Below are positions 23,325 through 31,102 of a DNA stretch of 41,371 bases, one piece after another (position 1 is the first letter of the stretch; every line of letters starts with the position of its first letter). Source of the stretch: Microvirga sp. Its GTDB lineage: Bacteria; Pseudomonadota; Alphaproteobacteria; Rhizobiales; Beijerinckiaceae. The stretch is taken from the NCBI RefSeq assembly GCF_014699075.1, contig NZ_JACXAB010000035.1:1-41371 (forward strand), given 5' to 3'. The position numbers and the translations under genes were made by a program. The notes under the pieces were generated by a model. It searched no databases. It was not told where the DNA came from and saw nothing but the letters and a program-made list of their open reading frames with translations.

Positions 23325-25436
23325 ATGATGCGTCGCAACAACAACCCCGCCGGACCACGGCCGGAGGAGCAGGACCATACGGATCCTTTGAGCCGCCAGC
23401 TCAGGTCTTCGCTTGGGCTCAGCCGACGCCCCTTGGTGTCCCTTTTCATTGCTGCCATCATCCCACTCCTGCTGTTCGGGGGGTGGGTCGCCTACATCAC
23501 TGCAGACCAACAGCGTGAACAGGCGCGGCGACGTGCATTCGAGACGGTCAATCAGGTGGCCGAGCGAATAGCTTCGGAAATGGATGCGCAGCTGCAAGTT
23601 GTTGAAACTCTTGCCGCCTCCACGGCGCTCGACGACCCTTCTCTGCAAAGGTTCTATACGGAAGCGCAGCGCGTAAAGGCCACCCATCCTCTTTGGGAAA
23701 CGATCGAGCTTACTGATCCCTCCGGAACCCAACTGGTCAACCTCCTGCGCCCTCTCGGGGTGAGGCTCGGCCCTACGGCTGACCGGGAAAGCTTTGATGA
23801 AGTCATCAAGACCGGTCAATCCGCCATTGGGGGCATCGGCCCTGTCGGGCCAATCTCCGGAAAGCGCTTGGTCGCTATTCGTGCTCCTGTGGTTCGGCAG
23901 GGGCAATTAATCTACGTTATCACTGTCTCTTTCATTCCGAACGCGATAAGTGAGATTCTTGCAGGCGCGGGCGTTCCTAACGATTGGGTAGGCGCTGTCG
24001 TCGACGCGCGCGGCAATTTCATAGCCAGGACGCTTGCTCAGGAGACAGAGCTTGGGCGTCCCGCCGCCCCCGGTCTCCGGGAGGCGATCCAGCGAGCTCC
24101 GGCAGGTTTCTATGTCAGTCCGACGCTAGAAGGCGTCGAAGTGGAGGTAGTCTACCGGACGCTCCCCAAAACTGGCGGATGGTCTGTTCATTTAGGCGTG
24201 CCAAGTGATGCGCTGAACACCCCTGTGTTGAGGTCCGTGTACATTCTAGCCGGCGGGGGTGTCGCAAGCTGCTTGCTCGCACTGCTCCTTGCATCCCTTA
24301 TGGCACGGGATATTGCCCAACGCAGGCAAACTGAGGCGGAGCGTGCTTCCCTTGCGCTCGCCCTGAGTGAGGAGCGCGGGGCCGTTGCCATCGAAGCCGC
24401 AGAACTCGGAACTTGGCGTTGGGAGGTCGGTCGCGGCAAGTTCTTTGGTTCGGAGAGGTGCTGGACGATCCTAAATCTACCACCGGGAGACATTTCCGGC
24501 CCTGAAGGCTGCGTGCCGGTAGAGCGCTTTCTTGAGGTGATACACGAAGAGGATCGCGACGCTATCCAAGCGGCTGCACACCGATGCCTCGAAGATAGCT
24601 CTACAATGAACGTTGAGGTCCGCGTCAGACGGCATGATGGGAGCCTTAACTGGATTAGGGCTACCGGACGTGCCCTTGATGCCTCGGCTGAGGGGCCTCC
24701 TGAAATCCACGGCGTGATTGCCGACATAGAGCCTGAAAAGCGAGCTCAGGCCGAGCGGCTCAATCTTCTGCGACGCCTCGCCGAAGCGCAGGAAAACGAG
24801 CAGCGTCGCATCGCACGTGAACTCCACGACCAAATCGGCCAAACTGTCACTGGACTCTCCTTAGGCTTGAAAGCTCTTGAACACAAAGTCGACGGAGGTG
24901 GTGCTCAGGAACACGTGCGCTGGCTCCAAGCACTAACCTCGGAGATTGGGCGCGACATTCATCGCGCAGCGGCAGACCTGCGGCCGACCTCTCTGGATGA
25001 CCTCGGCCTCCGTCAAGCCCTGATCGCGTTCACGTCCGATTGGGGCGACCGCTTCGGCATCAAAGTAGACATCCAGTTCGTCGGCGTCGATGATCAGTTG
25101 CCGCCTGAAGTCGGAACGGTCGTTTACCGGATCGTTCAGGAAGCATTCACCAACATTCTAAAGCATGCAAGCGCCCGCAACGTTAGCGTGGTGGTCGAGC
25201 GTCGATCACAGAGGCTCCGGATGATCATCGAGGACGATGGAGCAGGATTCAAACCTGACACTCCAGCTGAGCTTGCTGCGGGAGGGGGCTGGCGTGACGG
25301 GCCGCCCCTGGGCCTGTCCGGTGCCCGCGAGCGCCTGTCTTTGGTGGGTGGTACCTTGGAGATCGAGTCCGCGCCAGGCAAGGGAACAACACTCTTTATC
25401 CAAATTCCACTTTCTCACCATGAGCAGAAACCATGA
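23325..25436 (+). CDS. Membrane sensor histidine kinase, NarL/HisKA_3 type with Cache-like and PAS domains
   Basis: 703 residues from ATG 23325 (AAGGA five nt upstream); a GTG at 23271 with AAGAAGG upstream is a real alternative. First helix LVSLFIAAIIPLLLFGGWV, a periplasmic Cache-like domain of about 220 residues with a helical stem, and a second helix ILAGGGVASCLLALLLASL. A PAS domain follows (WRWEVGRGKFFGSERCWTIL, then VRVRRHDGSLNWIRATGRAL). Then come the HisKA_3 site with H501 (RRIARELHDQIGQ) and an ATPase domain with the N-box (QEAFTNILKHA), the G1 motif DDGAGF and a GLSGARERL region. It autophosphorylates in response to an unknown periplasmic signal. ATGA overlap couples it to the response regulator. 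Confidence 0.93.
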   Translation: MMRRNNNPAGPRPEEQDHTDPLSRQLRSSLGLSRRPLVSLFIAAIIPLLLFGGWVAYITADQQREQARRRAFETVNQVAERIASEMDAQLQVVETLAASTALDDPSLQRFYTEAQRVKATHPLWETIELTDPSGTQLVNLLRPLGVRLGPTADRESFDEVIKTGQSAIGGIGPVGPISGKRLVAIRAPVVRQGQLIYVITVSFIPNAISEILAGAGVPNDWVGAVVDARGNFIARTLAQETELGRPAAPGLREAIQRAPAGFYVSPTLEGVEVEVVYRTLPKTGGWSVHLGVPSDALNTPVLRSVYILAGGGVASCLLALLLASLMARDIAQRRQTEAERASLALALSEERGAVAIEAAELGTWRWEVGRGKFFGSERCWTILNLPPGDISGPEGCVPVERFLEVIHEEDRDAIQAAAHRCLEDSSTMNVEVRVRRHDGSLNWIRATGRALDASAEGPPEIHGVIADIEPEKRAQAERLNLLRRLAEAQENEQRRIARELHDQIGQTVTGLSLGLKALEHKVDGGGAQEHVRWLQALTSEIGRDIHRAAADLRPTSLDDLGLRQALIAFTSDWGDRFGIKVDIQFVGVDDQLPPEVGTVVYRIVQEAFTNILKHASARNVSVVVERRSQRLRMIIEDDGAGFKPDTPAELAAGGGWRDGPPLGLSGARERLSLVGGTLEIESAPGKGTTLFIQIPLSHHEQKP

Positions 25437-26101
25437 CCCAGATCCGAGTTGCTCTTGCGGATGATCATCCTGTCGTTCTTGCTGGAGTGAGAGCACTCCT
25501 TCAAGAGGCACCCGAGATCGAGCTCATCGGGGAGGCTTCGAACGGGGTGGCCGCTCTCCAGCTGATATGCGACAAGCGACCCGACGTGGCAGTCATCGAC
25601 ATATCTATGCCGGACCTAAACGGAATTGATTTAGCCAAGCGCGTGGCGTCCTCGTGTCCCGAGGTCAAGTTGCTGGCACTCACGGTTCATGAGGACCGAG
25701 CGTACGTCCAGCCTCTCCTGCACGCTGGAGCCAGGGGTTACCTTCTGAAGCGCTCCGCAGCGGAGGATCTCGTACGCGCTATTCGAGCCGTCGCAGCTGG
25801 TGGCGTCTACTTGGATCCTGCCGTTGCAGATCGGGCGCTATCTGATGGGCTGCGCAACACCAAAGCAGGATCAGCGCAGTCCGCTAGCTTAGAAACGCTA
25901 AGCCAGCGGGAAGCTGATGTGTTGAGACTAACTGCTCAAGGCTATAGCAACAAGGAGGTTGCGACCCGGCTCGAGGTGAGCGTTAAAACAATCGAGACTT
26001 ACAAGGCGCGTGCCGCCGAGAAGTTAGGATTGCGAACACGCTCCGACATTGTCCGCTATGGTGCGTCGCAAGGCTGGCTTGTAGATCTCGATCGCGACTG
26101 A
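25433..26101 (+). CDS. NarL/LuxR-type response regulator
   Basis: 222 residues. The receiver domain has the acidic pair D10-D11 (ALADDHP), the phosphoacceptor D56 (VIDISMPDLNG), the Thr switch in LLALTVHED and the Lys in GYLLKRSAAEDL, so all key residues are present. The C-terminal LuxR helix-turn-helix spans about 150-215 (LSQREADVLRLTAQGYSNKE, then SVKTIETYKARAAEKLGL). The start ATG overlaps the kinase stop (ATGA), the normal arrangement of a cognate pair. It is expected to bind DNA as a dimer when phosphorylated; targets are unknown, though the divergent Crp/Fnr gene is an obvious candidate. Confidence 0.95.
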   Translation: MTQIRVALADDHPVVLAGVRALLQEAPEIELIGEASNGVAALQLICDKRPDVAVIDISMPDLNGIDLAKRVASSCPEVKLLALTVHEDRAYVQPLLHAGARGYLLKRSAAEDLVRAIRAVAAGGVYLDPAVADRALSDGLRNTKAGSAQSASLETLSQREADVLRLTAQGYSNKEVATRLEVSVKTIETYKARAAEKLGLRTRSDIVRYGASQGWLVDLDRD

Positions 26102-26157
26102 GCAATACGCTTCACACCCGCCGGCGGCCGGTGGAACAACCATCCAAAGGTGTATGC

Positions 26158-26340
26158 ATGGAAGCCAATGCCGGGGTCACACTCGAACGCCTTTAAGAGT
26201 CGATCAAGGATTTCCGGTCGATCCTGGCAACCTTGGAAGGCGCGGGAGGGACTGATCTGCCGTTCCCTGTGGACGTGGTGCTCCTGCATGATCAGACGGA
26301 GGAATTCGAAGGTGACCGCTTCCGCCAACGCGAGGGATAG
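26158..26340 (+). pseudogene. Possible small gene with an early in-frame stop
   Basis: ATG 26158 has AAGGTG five nt upstream and opens MEANAGVTLERL, then a TAA at 26194. The same frame continues for 47 codons (SIKDFRSILATLEGAGG, DVVLLHDQTEEFEGDRF) with strongly GC-ending codons to a TAG at 26338. That codon pattern and the ribosome site suggest a real ~60-residue gene broken by one nonsense change. Family not recognised. The minus-strand frame over the same bases is less protein-like. Confidence 0.35.
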
Positions 26341-26509
26341 CCAGACGGCGCGAGACCACCAGCGCCACGTCACATTCTTAAGTGACCCTCGAATGGAACG
26401 GGGCTCAGGACGACCGGGCCCCAAGAGATAATATACGCGCTGGGCGGCATCACCGGCTGGCGCCGAAGGGTTCTACGGCGCCGTGCAGGCATTACTCAGC
26501 CTCACCTTG

Positions 26510-26953
26510 TCACTCGTCTCCTTGCCTCCCCTCCGCCACCGGCTTCAGGATGAGCAAGACTAGCATGTTTGTGATACTTAGGACGATTCCGACATCAGCC
26601 CGGCCATAGCCAACCGCCACACCGATAGCGCCGGCGTTCCAGATGCTAGCAGCCGTAACCAAGCCACGCACATCTGTACCCTGCTTCACGATCGCTCCCC
26701 CTCCGATGAACCCTATTCCCGTGATGATACCTTGGAGGACGCGGGCTTGGCTCTCGGCATCTGCACTAGGAGCCCATCGGATGATCAGCGCAAACCCGCA
26801 TGCTGCCATAGCGACAATCGGCAGTGTTCTTAGGCCAATACTCGCCCTCCCCCGACCTCGCTCCCATGCAATTGGAAATGCAAGGGCAAAAGCTAGAGCT
26901 ACTCGGATGAGGTCAACTTCGATTTGAGCCCAGTCCACATCAATCACGCCCAT
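26510..26953 (-). CDS. mgtC: MgtC/SapB family membrane protein
   Basis: 147 residues with about four helices and the family pattern: LIRVALAFALAFPIAWERGR (charged motif after helix 1), GLRTLPIVAMAACGFALI, GIITGIGFIGGGAIVKQG and VRGLVTAASIWNAGAIGVAVG. MgtC proteins adapt cells to low Mg2+ and low pH and can inhibit the F-type ATPase. Only the short membrane core is present, without the C-terminal ACT-like domain of the long form, as is common outside pathogens. It stands alone, convergent with the response-regulator gene. Confidence 0.9.
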   Translation of the reverse strand: MGVIDVDWAQIEVDLIRVALAFALAFPIAWERGRGRASIGLRTLPIVAMAACGFALIIRWAPSADAESQARVLQGIITGIGFIGGGAIVKQGTDVRGLVTAASIWNAGAIGVAVGYGRADVGIVLSITNMLVLLILKPVAEGRQGDE

Positions 26954-27112
26954 CTACATCCTCCCGGCTGCAGCCAAATTAGTAATGTTCACCCGAAGTG
27001 GTCGGACGGCGCGGCATGAGTATCGCTCAACGCTACCAGCTTCCACGATCCAGTCGCATACCGGCATTCACAGAGTAGCATGTCGAGTGTCCGCGCGACG
27101 TTTGCAGGGCAG

Positions 27113-27151
27113 GCCGTAGGAAGCGTCCGGAGCTGACCTGCTCCCTACGGC
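27113..27151. promoter_or_regulatory. Bulged hairpin, candidate structured RNA element
   Basis: Outer stem GCCGTAG (27113-27119) with CTACGGC (27145-27151); 9-nt left bulge; inner stem GGAGC (27129-27133) with GCTCC (27140-27144); loop tgacct. No T run follows on either strand, so a simple terminator is unlikely. Confidence 0.3.
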
Positions 27152-27358
27152 AGCGTCGCATTCTAGGGTTCTACCACTGAACCTCACCGTGGCTGGGCCA
27201 TTGATCATAAGACGGATACTGCACCTCCGGTGAAAGGTGCCGGCAATTGCACCTTGCCTGAACCAAAAGGGGAATGGATGTGCTGACGTCCGAGGTGCGC
27301 GGATGAGAGTGATTGTAATGGCACGGAATTCATCATGCTCCTAGATGAAGCCGATATC

Positions 27359-27374
27359 GGTACTGGTCCGTACA
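27359..27374. promoter_or_regulatory. Candidate operator, GGTACG-N4-CGTACC dyad, copy 3 (weak)
   Basis: GGTACT GGTC CGTACA matches the dyad in 10 of 12 arm positions. It lies about 150 nt before the preferred DUF6789 start. Confidence 0.3.
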
Positions 27375-27522
27375 GAACAGCAAATTCGATGAAGTAGAAC
27401 TTCGACGTAAGTGATGTAATATGTCTCGCCAAGTCCTGAGCCCCAGTGCAGAGGAATTGGGTGCCCTGCCCAAATCGGGCTTTCAAGCTCTCACCAGAGC
27501 AAGCAGAGAGTTCTCGGGTCGT

Positions 27523-27948
27523 ATGATTAATATCGCTAAAGGCATCATCTCGGGGCTGGCAGCGTCGGCTGCTGTAGCCGGAGCTGTGTTCTTGGCGGCA
27601 GCTGTCGACCTCATGAATGTTGCTGACCCGATGCAGGCTGTGAGCGGAGTCACGATGACCCCGGTTGGGCTCAGCTGGGTTCTGCACTTCGGCTTCGGGA
27701 CATTTATATGTGGAGCCCTGTTTGCGCTCCTGAGCCCCTTTCTACCCGGACCGTTCTGGATCAAAGGGGCTGTGTTTGGTGCGCTCGCATGGCTCCTCAT
27801 CATTGCCTCAATCCCAGCGGTGGATCATGTGGCTACGCCGCAGATCAACCTGGGATCGATCCTTCTCCACCTGCTGTTCGGAGCTGTAGCCGGGCTGATT
27901 TACGGTAACTTGGTCGAAGAGAGTCGGAGGCCGCGCAGCCGGGCCTAA
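27523..27948 (+). CDS. DUF6789-like membrane protein
   Basis: 141 residues. MINIAKGIISGLAASAAVAG starts a first helix, followed by MTPVGLSWVLHFGFGTFICG, ALFALLSPFLPGPFWIKGAV, a third helix with GALAWLLIIASIP, and LGSILLHLLFGAVAGLIYG. The repeated G-x-x-x-H-F/L-x-F-G pattern matches the DUF6789 family. ATG 27523 gives the family-typical start; ATG 27421 would add 34 polar residues not seen in relatives as I remember them, and neither has a good ribosome site. Function unknown. Confidence 0.8.
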   Translation: MINIAKGIISGLAASAAVAGAVFLAAAVDLMNVADPMQAVSGVTMTPVGLSWVLHFGFGTFICGALFALLSPFLPGPFWIKGAVFGALAWLLIIASIPAVDHVATPQINLGSILLHLLFGAVAGLIYGNLVEESRRPRSRA

Positions 27949-28199
27949 ACCGCGAAAGTTTATAAGTTCTCATTCCTGTCCCGCGACATTTTAATGGTAG
28001 TGACAGGAACGTTCACTGATGACGAAGTGCGATTGGGGTGCGACATCGCGATGGGATATTAACTGCCTTGGCAGGGAAAGCAGACCGGGAGCTAGCGTCC
28101 CCGCTACTGCTCAAGGAGGATAACCCGAGTTGCCTTCACAGCTCTTGAGTTCGGAAAATGTGTCGACTTGTGGCGAGTTAACCAACGTTACGCGTTCGG

Positions 28200-28349
28200 C
28201 TACGCCGTGCCCGTTTGCGCAGTGTCCATGTCATTCGGCTCCAGCGAGACCTGATCCCAACGACCGTGCTGCTCGGCCGCGCTGCGGCCGCGCTCCATGC
28301 GCTCCAGCTCACGCAGTACCCATCGCTTGGCTCTGAGCTCCCGTTTCAT
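28200..28349 (-). CDS. Small basic helical protein, hypothetical
   Basis: 49 residues beginning MKRELRAKRWVLRELERMER, a strongly charged helix, then a polar tail. GAAGG lies 8 nt before the ATG. The frame is open further upstream to 28424 and that part (LTNRTAALKVQV) is also helix-like, so the start is uncertain. No family recognised. No neighbours are coupled to it. Confidence 0.4.
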   Translation of the reverse strand: MKRELRAKRWVLRELERMERGRSAAEQHGRWDQVSLEPNDMDTAQTGTA

Positions 28350-28549
28350 AACTTGCACCTTCAATGCTGCCGTTCTGTTAGTTAATTCGCCAGGGCAAGG
28401 CGTGGGTTCCCGCAGGCGGTACATGGATCGCTGCTTCAGTACGATCGCGGACTGAGATCTGCCGCCTGGTGGATGAAACTTAAGCCATCAACGAGCACCT
28501 CTTGGAGGAGCACGGACAGATCCTGTTCCGGAGCGGAGGTAATTTGCCG

Positions 28550-28744
28550 ATGGCAGCTTACAGCACCAAGTTTCGCGCTTGGCCGAGTGGCGGAGCAGTG
28601 GCCCTGTGCATAGAATTCGGGGACGGTGCACAGGTGACCATGGAGCTCGGACTAGCTGAAGTGGAGGACCTCCTCAAGGTAATCGATCAAGCTTTGGGGC
28701 CTGACAACAACAACGAAGAGCCGGGTGTCGCTCCAGAATGCTAG
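28550..28744 (+). CDS. Small hypothetical protein
   Basis: 64 residues, MAAYSTKFRAWPSGGAVALC onward, with an alternating beta-type first half, a VTMELGLAEVEDLLKVIDQ helix and an acidic tail. GGAGG is 10 nt upstream of ATG 28550; an in-frame TTG at 28502 gives a longer form. The composition is protein-like. No family recognised; resembles small cytosolic proteins of unknown function in rhizobia. Confidence 0.5.
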   Translation: MAAYSTKFRAWPSGGAVALCIEFGDGAQVTMELGLAEVEDLLKVIDQALGPDNNNEEPGVAPEC

Positions 28745-28980
28745 CTCGCTGGTTACGGGCCGATGGAAGGCACCCTCTGCCAAATGTGATGAAGCCATTT
28801 GCCGGAAGTTCGGCTAAAGCCTTTTCTTACTGATAGTTGTGAGCGCCTGCAACCCCGATTGAGACTACAAACAGCTGATCGGTGTGCAGCAGGAACTGTC
28901 GCCCTGAGGCGCTTGGAACCGTAGCGTCACCCGACCGTTCGCCCCTCATGGATGTGTGGAGAGATGTCGTCTTCAGAGCG

Positions 28981-29583
28981 ATGAGACCCTTGACTCGGCT
29001 CGGGGGGTGCCTTTCGCTTGCCCTCGGAGTCATGTTGATGAGTTCCGCAGCCCAGGCGCGTGGGCCGGACAAGTGTGACTCAGCGGTCTTGGTTTCTCGC
29101 GGCGATACCTTGTCGTCCCTCGCACGACGCTGCGGTACAACGGTGTCCGCTCTGATGGGGGCCAACCCGCACATCCGCGATCCTGACCTCCTTCAAGTCG
29201 GCACTGCACTCAGTCTTGCGCAGGATATCGAGGACAAGGACTTTGCCGAACCCGTTGTGGGCGCGATTGCTCATTCCATCGCCATCGAGCCGTCCACGCT
29301 GACGCCCGGTGCACCGGTCATGGTCAGGGCGTCGAGTCTCCCCCCTGGAGCCCGCGTCTGGATCAAGGGTGGCAACAGCCGCTCACCGAAGCACCACCTT
29401 GTCCTGCAAGGTGCACGAGTGGATACCTACGGGAACCTCAGCGTTACCCTACGTGTGCCGAAATGGCTGAAGGTCGGGGATAGCGGCTTCACTCTCTCGG
29501 TAGAGGTGCCATACACAGGTCTTACACTCTCATCCGATGTCCTTCAAGTTAAGTCACGGTACGCGACGGATGATGTCCGCTGA
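28981..29583 (+). CDS. Secreted LysM-domain protein
   Basis: 200 residues from ATG 28981; ATG 28948 and an earlier start at 28882 are alternatives. The signal peptide ends SSAAQARG (about residue 27). One LysM domain lies at about 32-76: AVLVSRGDTLSSLARRCGTT, then LMGANPHIRDPDLLQVGTAL, with the two helices of the fold and a Cys pair. The C-terminal 115 residues form a beta-rich region (LTPGAPVMVRASSLPPGARV) like an Ig-type repeat, unnamed. LysM binds peptidoglycan or other GlcNAc polymers, so the product is probably wall-associated. Its last 30 bp overlap the convergent substrate-binding-protein gene. Confidence 0.85.
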   Translation: MRPLTRLGGCLSLALGVMLMSSAAQARGPDKCDSAVLVSRGDTLSSLARRCGTTVSALMGANPHIRDPDLLQVGTALSLAQDIEDKDFAEPVVGAIAHSIAIEPSTLTPGAPVMVRASSLPPGARVWIKGGNSRSPKHHLVLQGARVDTYGNLSVTLRVPKWLKVGDSGFTLSVEVPYTGLTLSSDVLQVKSRYATDDVR

Positions 29584-30594
29584 TGTTACGACGGGACTAG
29601 GCGTTGGTTGGTCTGAAGCAATTGAGGTGCTGTTCGCCATGTCTATGCCTGCAGCGAGGGCTTGGATCGTAGCATAGGAGAACAGCGTGAAACCCTCCGG
29701 CGCGAAGCCAGCCTGTCGGAACTGCTCCAGTGCCTTTCGGGCGGCCTCACTGTCGCGATTATCAGACGGGAAGGTGAAGATGGTCCCCTCGCCGGCAGGA
29801 CCTGCGACGGATGTGAACTCCGGCGTGGCTATGCTATCCCCGGTGATCAGCTGAAACTTGTAGTTCTGGTCAGCAGCCTGGCGTTTCATCAAACCGGCCT
29901 CGGTATGATACCCGCCGAAGTAAACAACATCGACACCCTCCGCCTTCAGGCGATTGATCACGGCCCTGTAGTCCTTCTCGCCGGGATTGATGCCCTCATA
30001 GAGCACTTCCTGGACGCCTGCTTTGTTGAGCGAAGCTTTCACGACGTCAGCTAGCCCCTTTCCGTAAGCACTCTTGTCGTGAAGAATCGCGATCTTCCGG
30101 GATCCAAACTTGTCCTTGATCCAGGGACCAATGAACTTTCCTTGAGCATCATCACGACCGTACAAGCGCATGATCGTGATCCGGCCTTTTCCTGCGGCAT
30201 CATCCGTCAACTTGGGGGCGCTGGAAGCCGGGCTCATCATGAGCACGCCAGATTCCGCGTAAACCTCGGCAGCAGGAATCGATGATCCGGAACAGGCATG
30301 GCCATCGACGAACTTGATACCCTCGGAGACAATCCGGTTAGCAACCGCCACCGCCTGCTTCGGCTCGCAGGCATCATCGAAAATGGCGATTCTGATGGTC
30401 TTGCCATCGACGCCACCATTCGCATTGATGGCCTCGGCTGCAAGCTCGGCACCGCGCTTGATCTGTTCACCGATAGTGGCGACTGGCCCAGTCATCGGCC
30501 CCGCAACCGCGATCGTAACATCGTCAGCTCTTGAATCTCCGGTCGCAGCTAAGAGCGCCATGATGGAGAGGCATAACCGTAATCCTGGTACCAT
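29554..30594 (-). CDS. Branched-chain amino acid-type substrate-binding protein with an aberrant C terminus
   Basis: 346 residues. AAAGGAG six nt before ATG 30594 and a signal peptide ending DSRADD. Type I periplasmic fold: VTIAVAGPMTGPVATIGEQI, AAEAINANGGVDGKTIRIAI, FDDACEPKQAVAVANRIV, VDGHACSGSSIPAAEVY, LHDKSAYGKGLADVVKASL and VVYFGGYHTEAGLMKRQA, as in LivJ-like proteins. Relatives continue after the FSYATIQALAAGI helix with about 35 more residues that close the second lobe. Here the frame instead reads TSIASDQPTPSPVV and stops inside the convergent LysM gene. No permease or ATPase genes are adjacent. It is probably 3'-truncated and may not fold normally. Confidence 0.85.
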   Translation of the reverse strand: MVPGLRLCLSIMALLAATGDSRADDVTIAVAGPMTGPVATIGEQIKRGAELAAEAINANGGVDGKTIRIAIFDDACEPKQAVAVANRIVSEGIKFVDGHACSGSSIPAAEVYAESGVLMMSPASSAPKLTDDAAGKGRITIMRLYGRDDAQGKFIGPWIKDKFGSRKIAILHDKSAYGKGLADVVKASLNKAGVQEVLYEGINPGEKDYRAVINRLKAEGVDVVYFGGYHTEAGLMKRQAADQNYKFQLITGDSIATPEFTSVAGPAGEGTIFTFPSDNRDSEAARKALEQFRQAGFAPEGFTLFSYATIQALAAGIDMANSTSIASDQPTPSPVVTSADIIRRVP

Positions 30595-30887
30595 TGCAAA
30601 CTCCTTTCGCTTTGACGACCTTCAAAGCCGCTATGTCATGGATCCTGCCGTTCAGCGCCTGATTTCGAATGAAAGGAGGCGCTAAACGCACCCATACTAT
30701 AGAAGCGCGTGAAAGACAGGAGCGGCGCTGTTGATTGGTCGTTTCGAAGTGAGGCCTGAAGCGGACAGAAATTCGGATCTCGGATTTGCATCGGATCTGG
30801 CAGCAGCCCTTCGGTAACGCGGTTCGACATTGGATGGCCACCGAACTTGAACGCACTGTGGCAGCCTGGATGAGGCGGAGCTTCCCT

Positions 30888-31102
30888 ATGGCAAGTTCGC
30901 CATTTCAAGCCCACTTGAATGATTGTGATCTCGCTCGGTCGCGTGCCTTCTACCGTGGTGTCGTCGGCCCTGAGCTGGCTTATGTCCCCGTTGAGCAGTC
31001 AGTTGCATTCTTCTGGGCTGGTGGGTGTGGCAACACCTGCCCGGGGTGTGGGCGGAGACCTCGTCGTCCGATGTCGTGCGAGACCTGCTCATCTGTAAAG
31101 TG
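30888..31102 (+). pseudogene. VOC/glyoxalase-like gene remnant
   Basis: ATG 30888 with GGAG seven nt upstream opens MASSPFQAHLNDCDLARSRA, then FYRGVVGPELAYVPVEQS and VAFFWAGG, the first beta-alpha-beta-beta unit of a VOC (glyoxalase/bleomycin-resistance) domain. The reading frame then shifts at about 31030 and continues as GVWAETSSSDVV in another frame before similarity ends at the stop of the convergent CAP gene. So it is a frameshifted and 3'-truncated copy lacking the second half of the domain. Confidence 0.6.

Larger units (their letters stand above)
26954..27522. other. Intergenic region with a strong secondary structure
   Basis: No gene supported. It holds a bulged hairpin at 27113-27151 (GCCGTAG / CTACGGC outer, GGAGC / GCTCC inner, 6-nt loop, 9-nt bulge on the left) and the dyad GGTACT-GGTC-CGTACA at 27359-27374. 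The longer frame from ATG 27421 would place part of this stretch in the following gene. Confidence 0.45.

Noticed and set aside
26056..26424. Minus-strand frame of 122 codons between the response regulator and mgtC
   Set aside because: It overlaps the response-regulator end and is antisense to a better plus-strand frame.
26459..26482. GGCGCCG...CGGCGCC hairpin after mgtC
   Set aside because: No T tract follows in the mgtC direction; the GC palindrome could be chance in GC-rich DNA.
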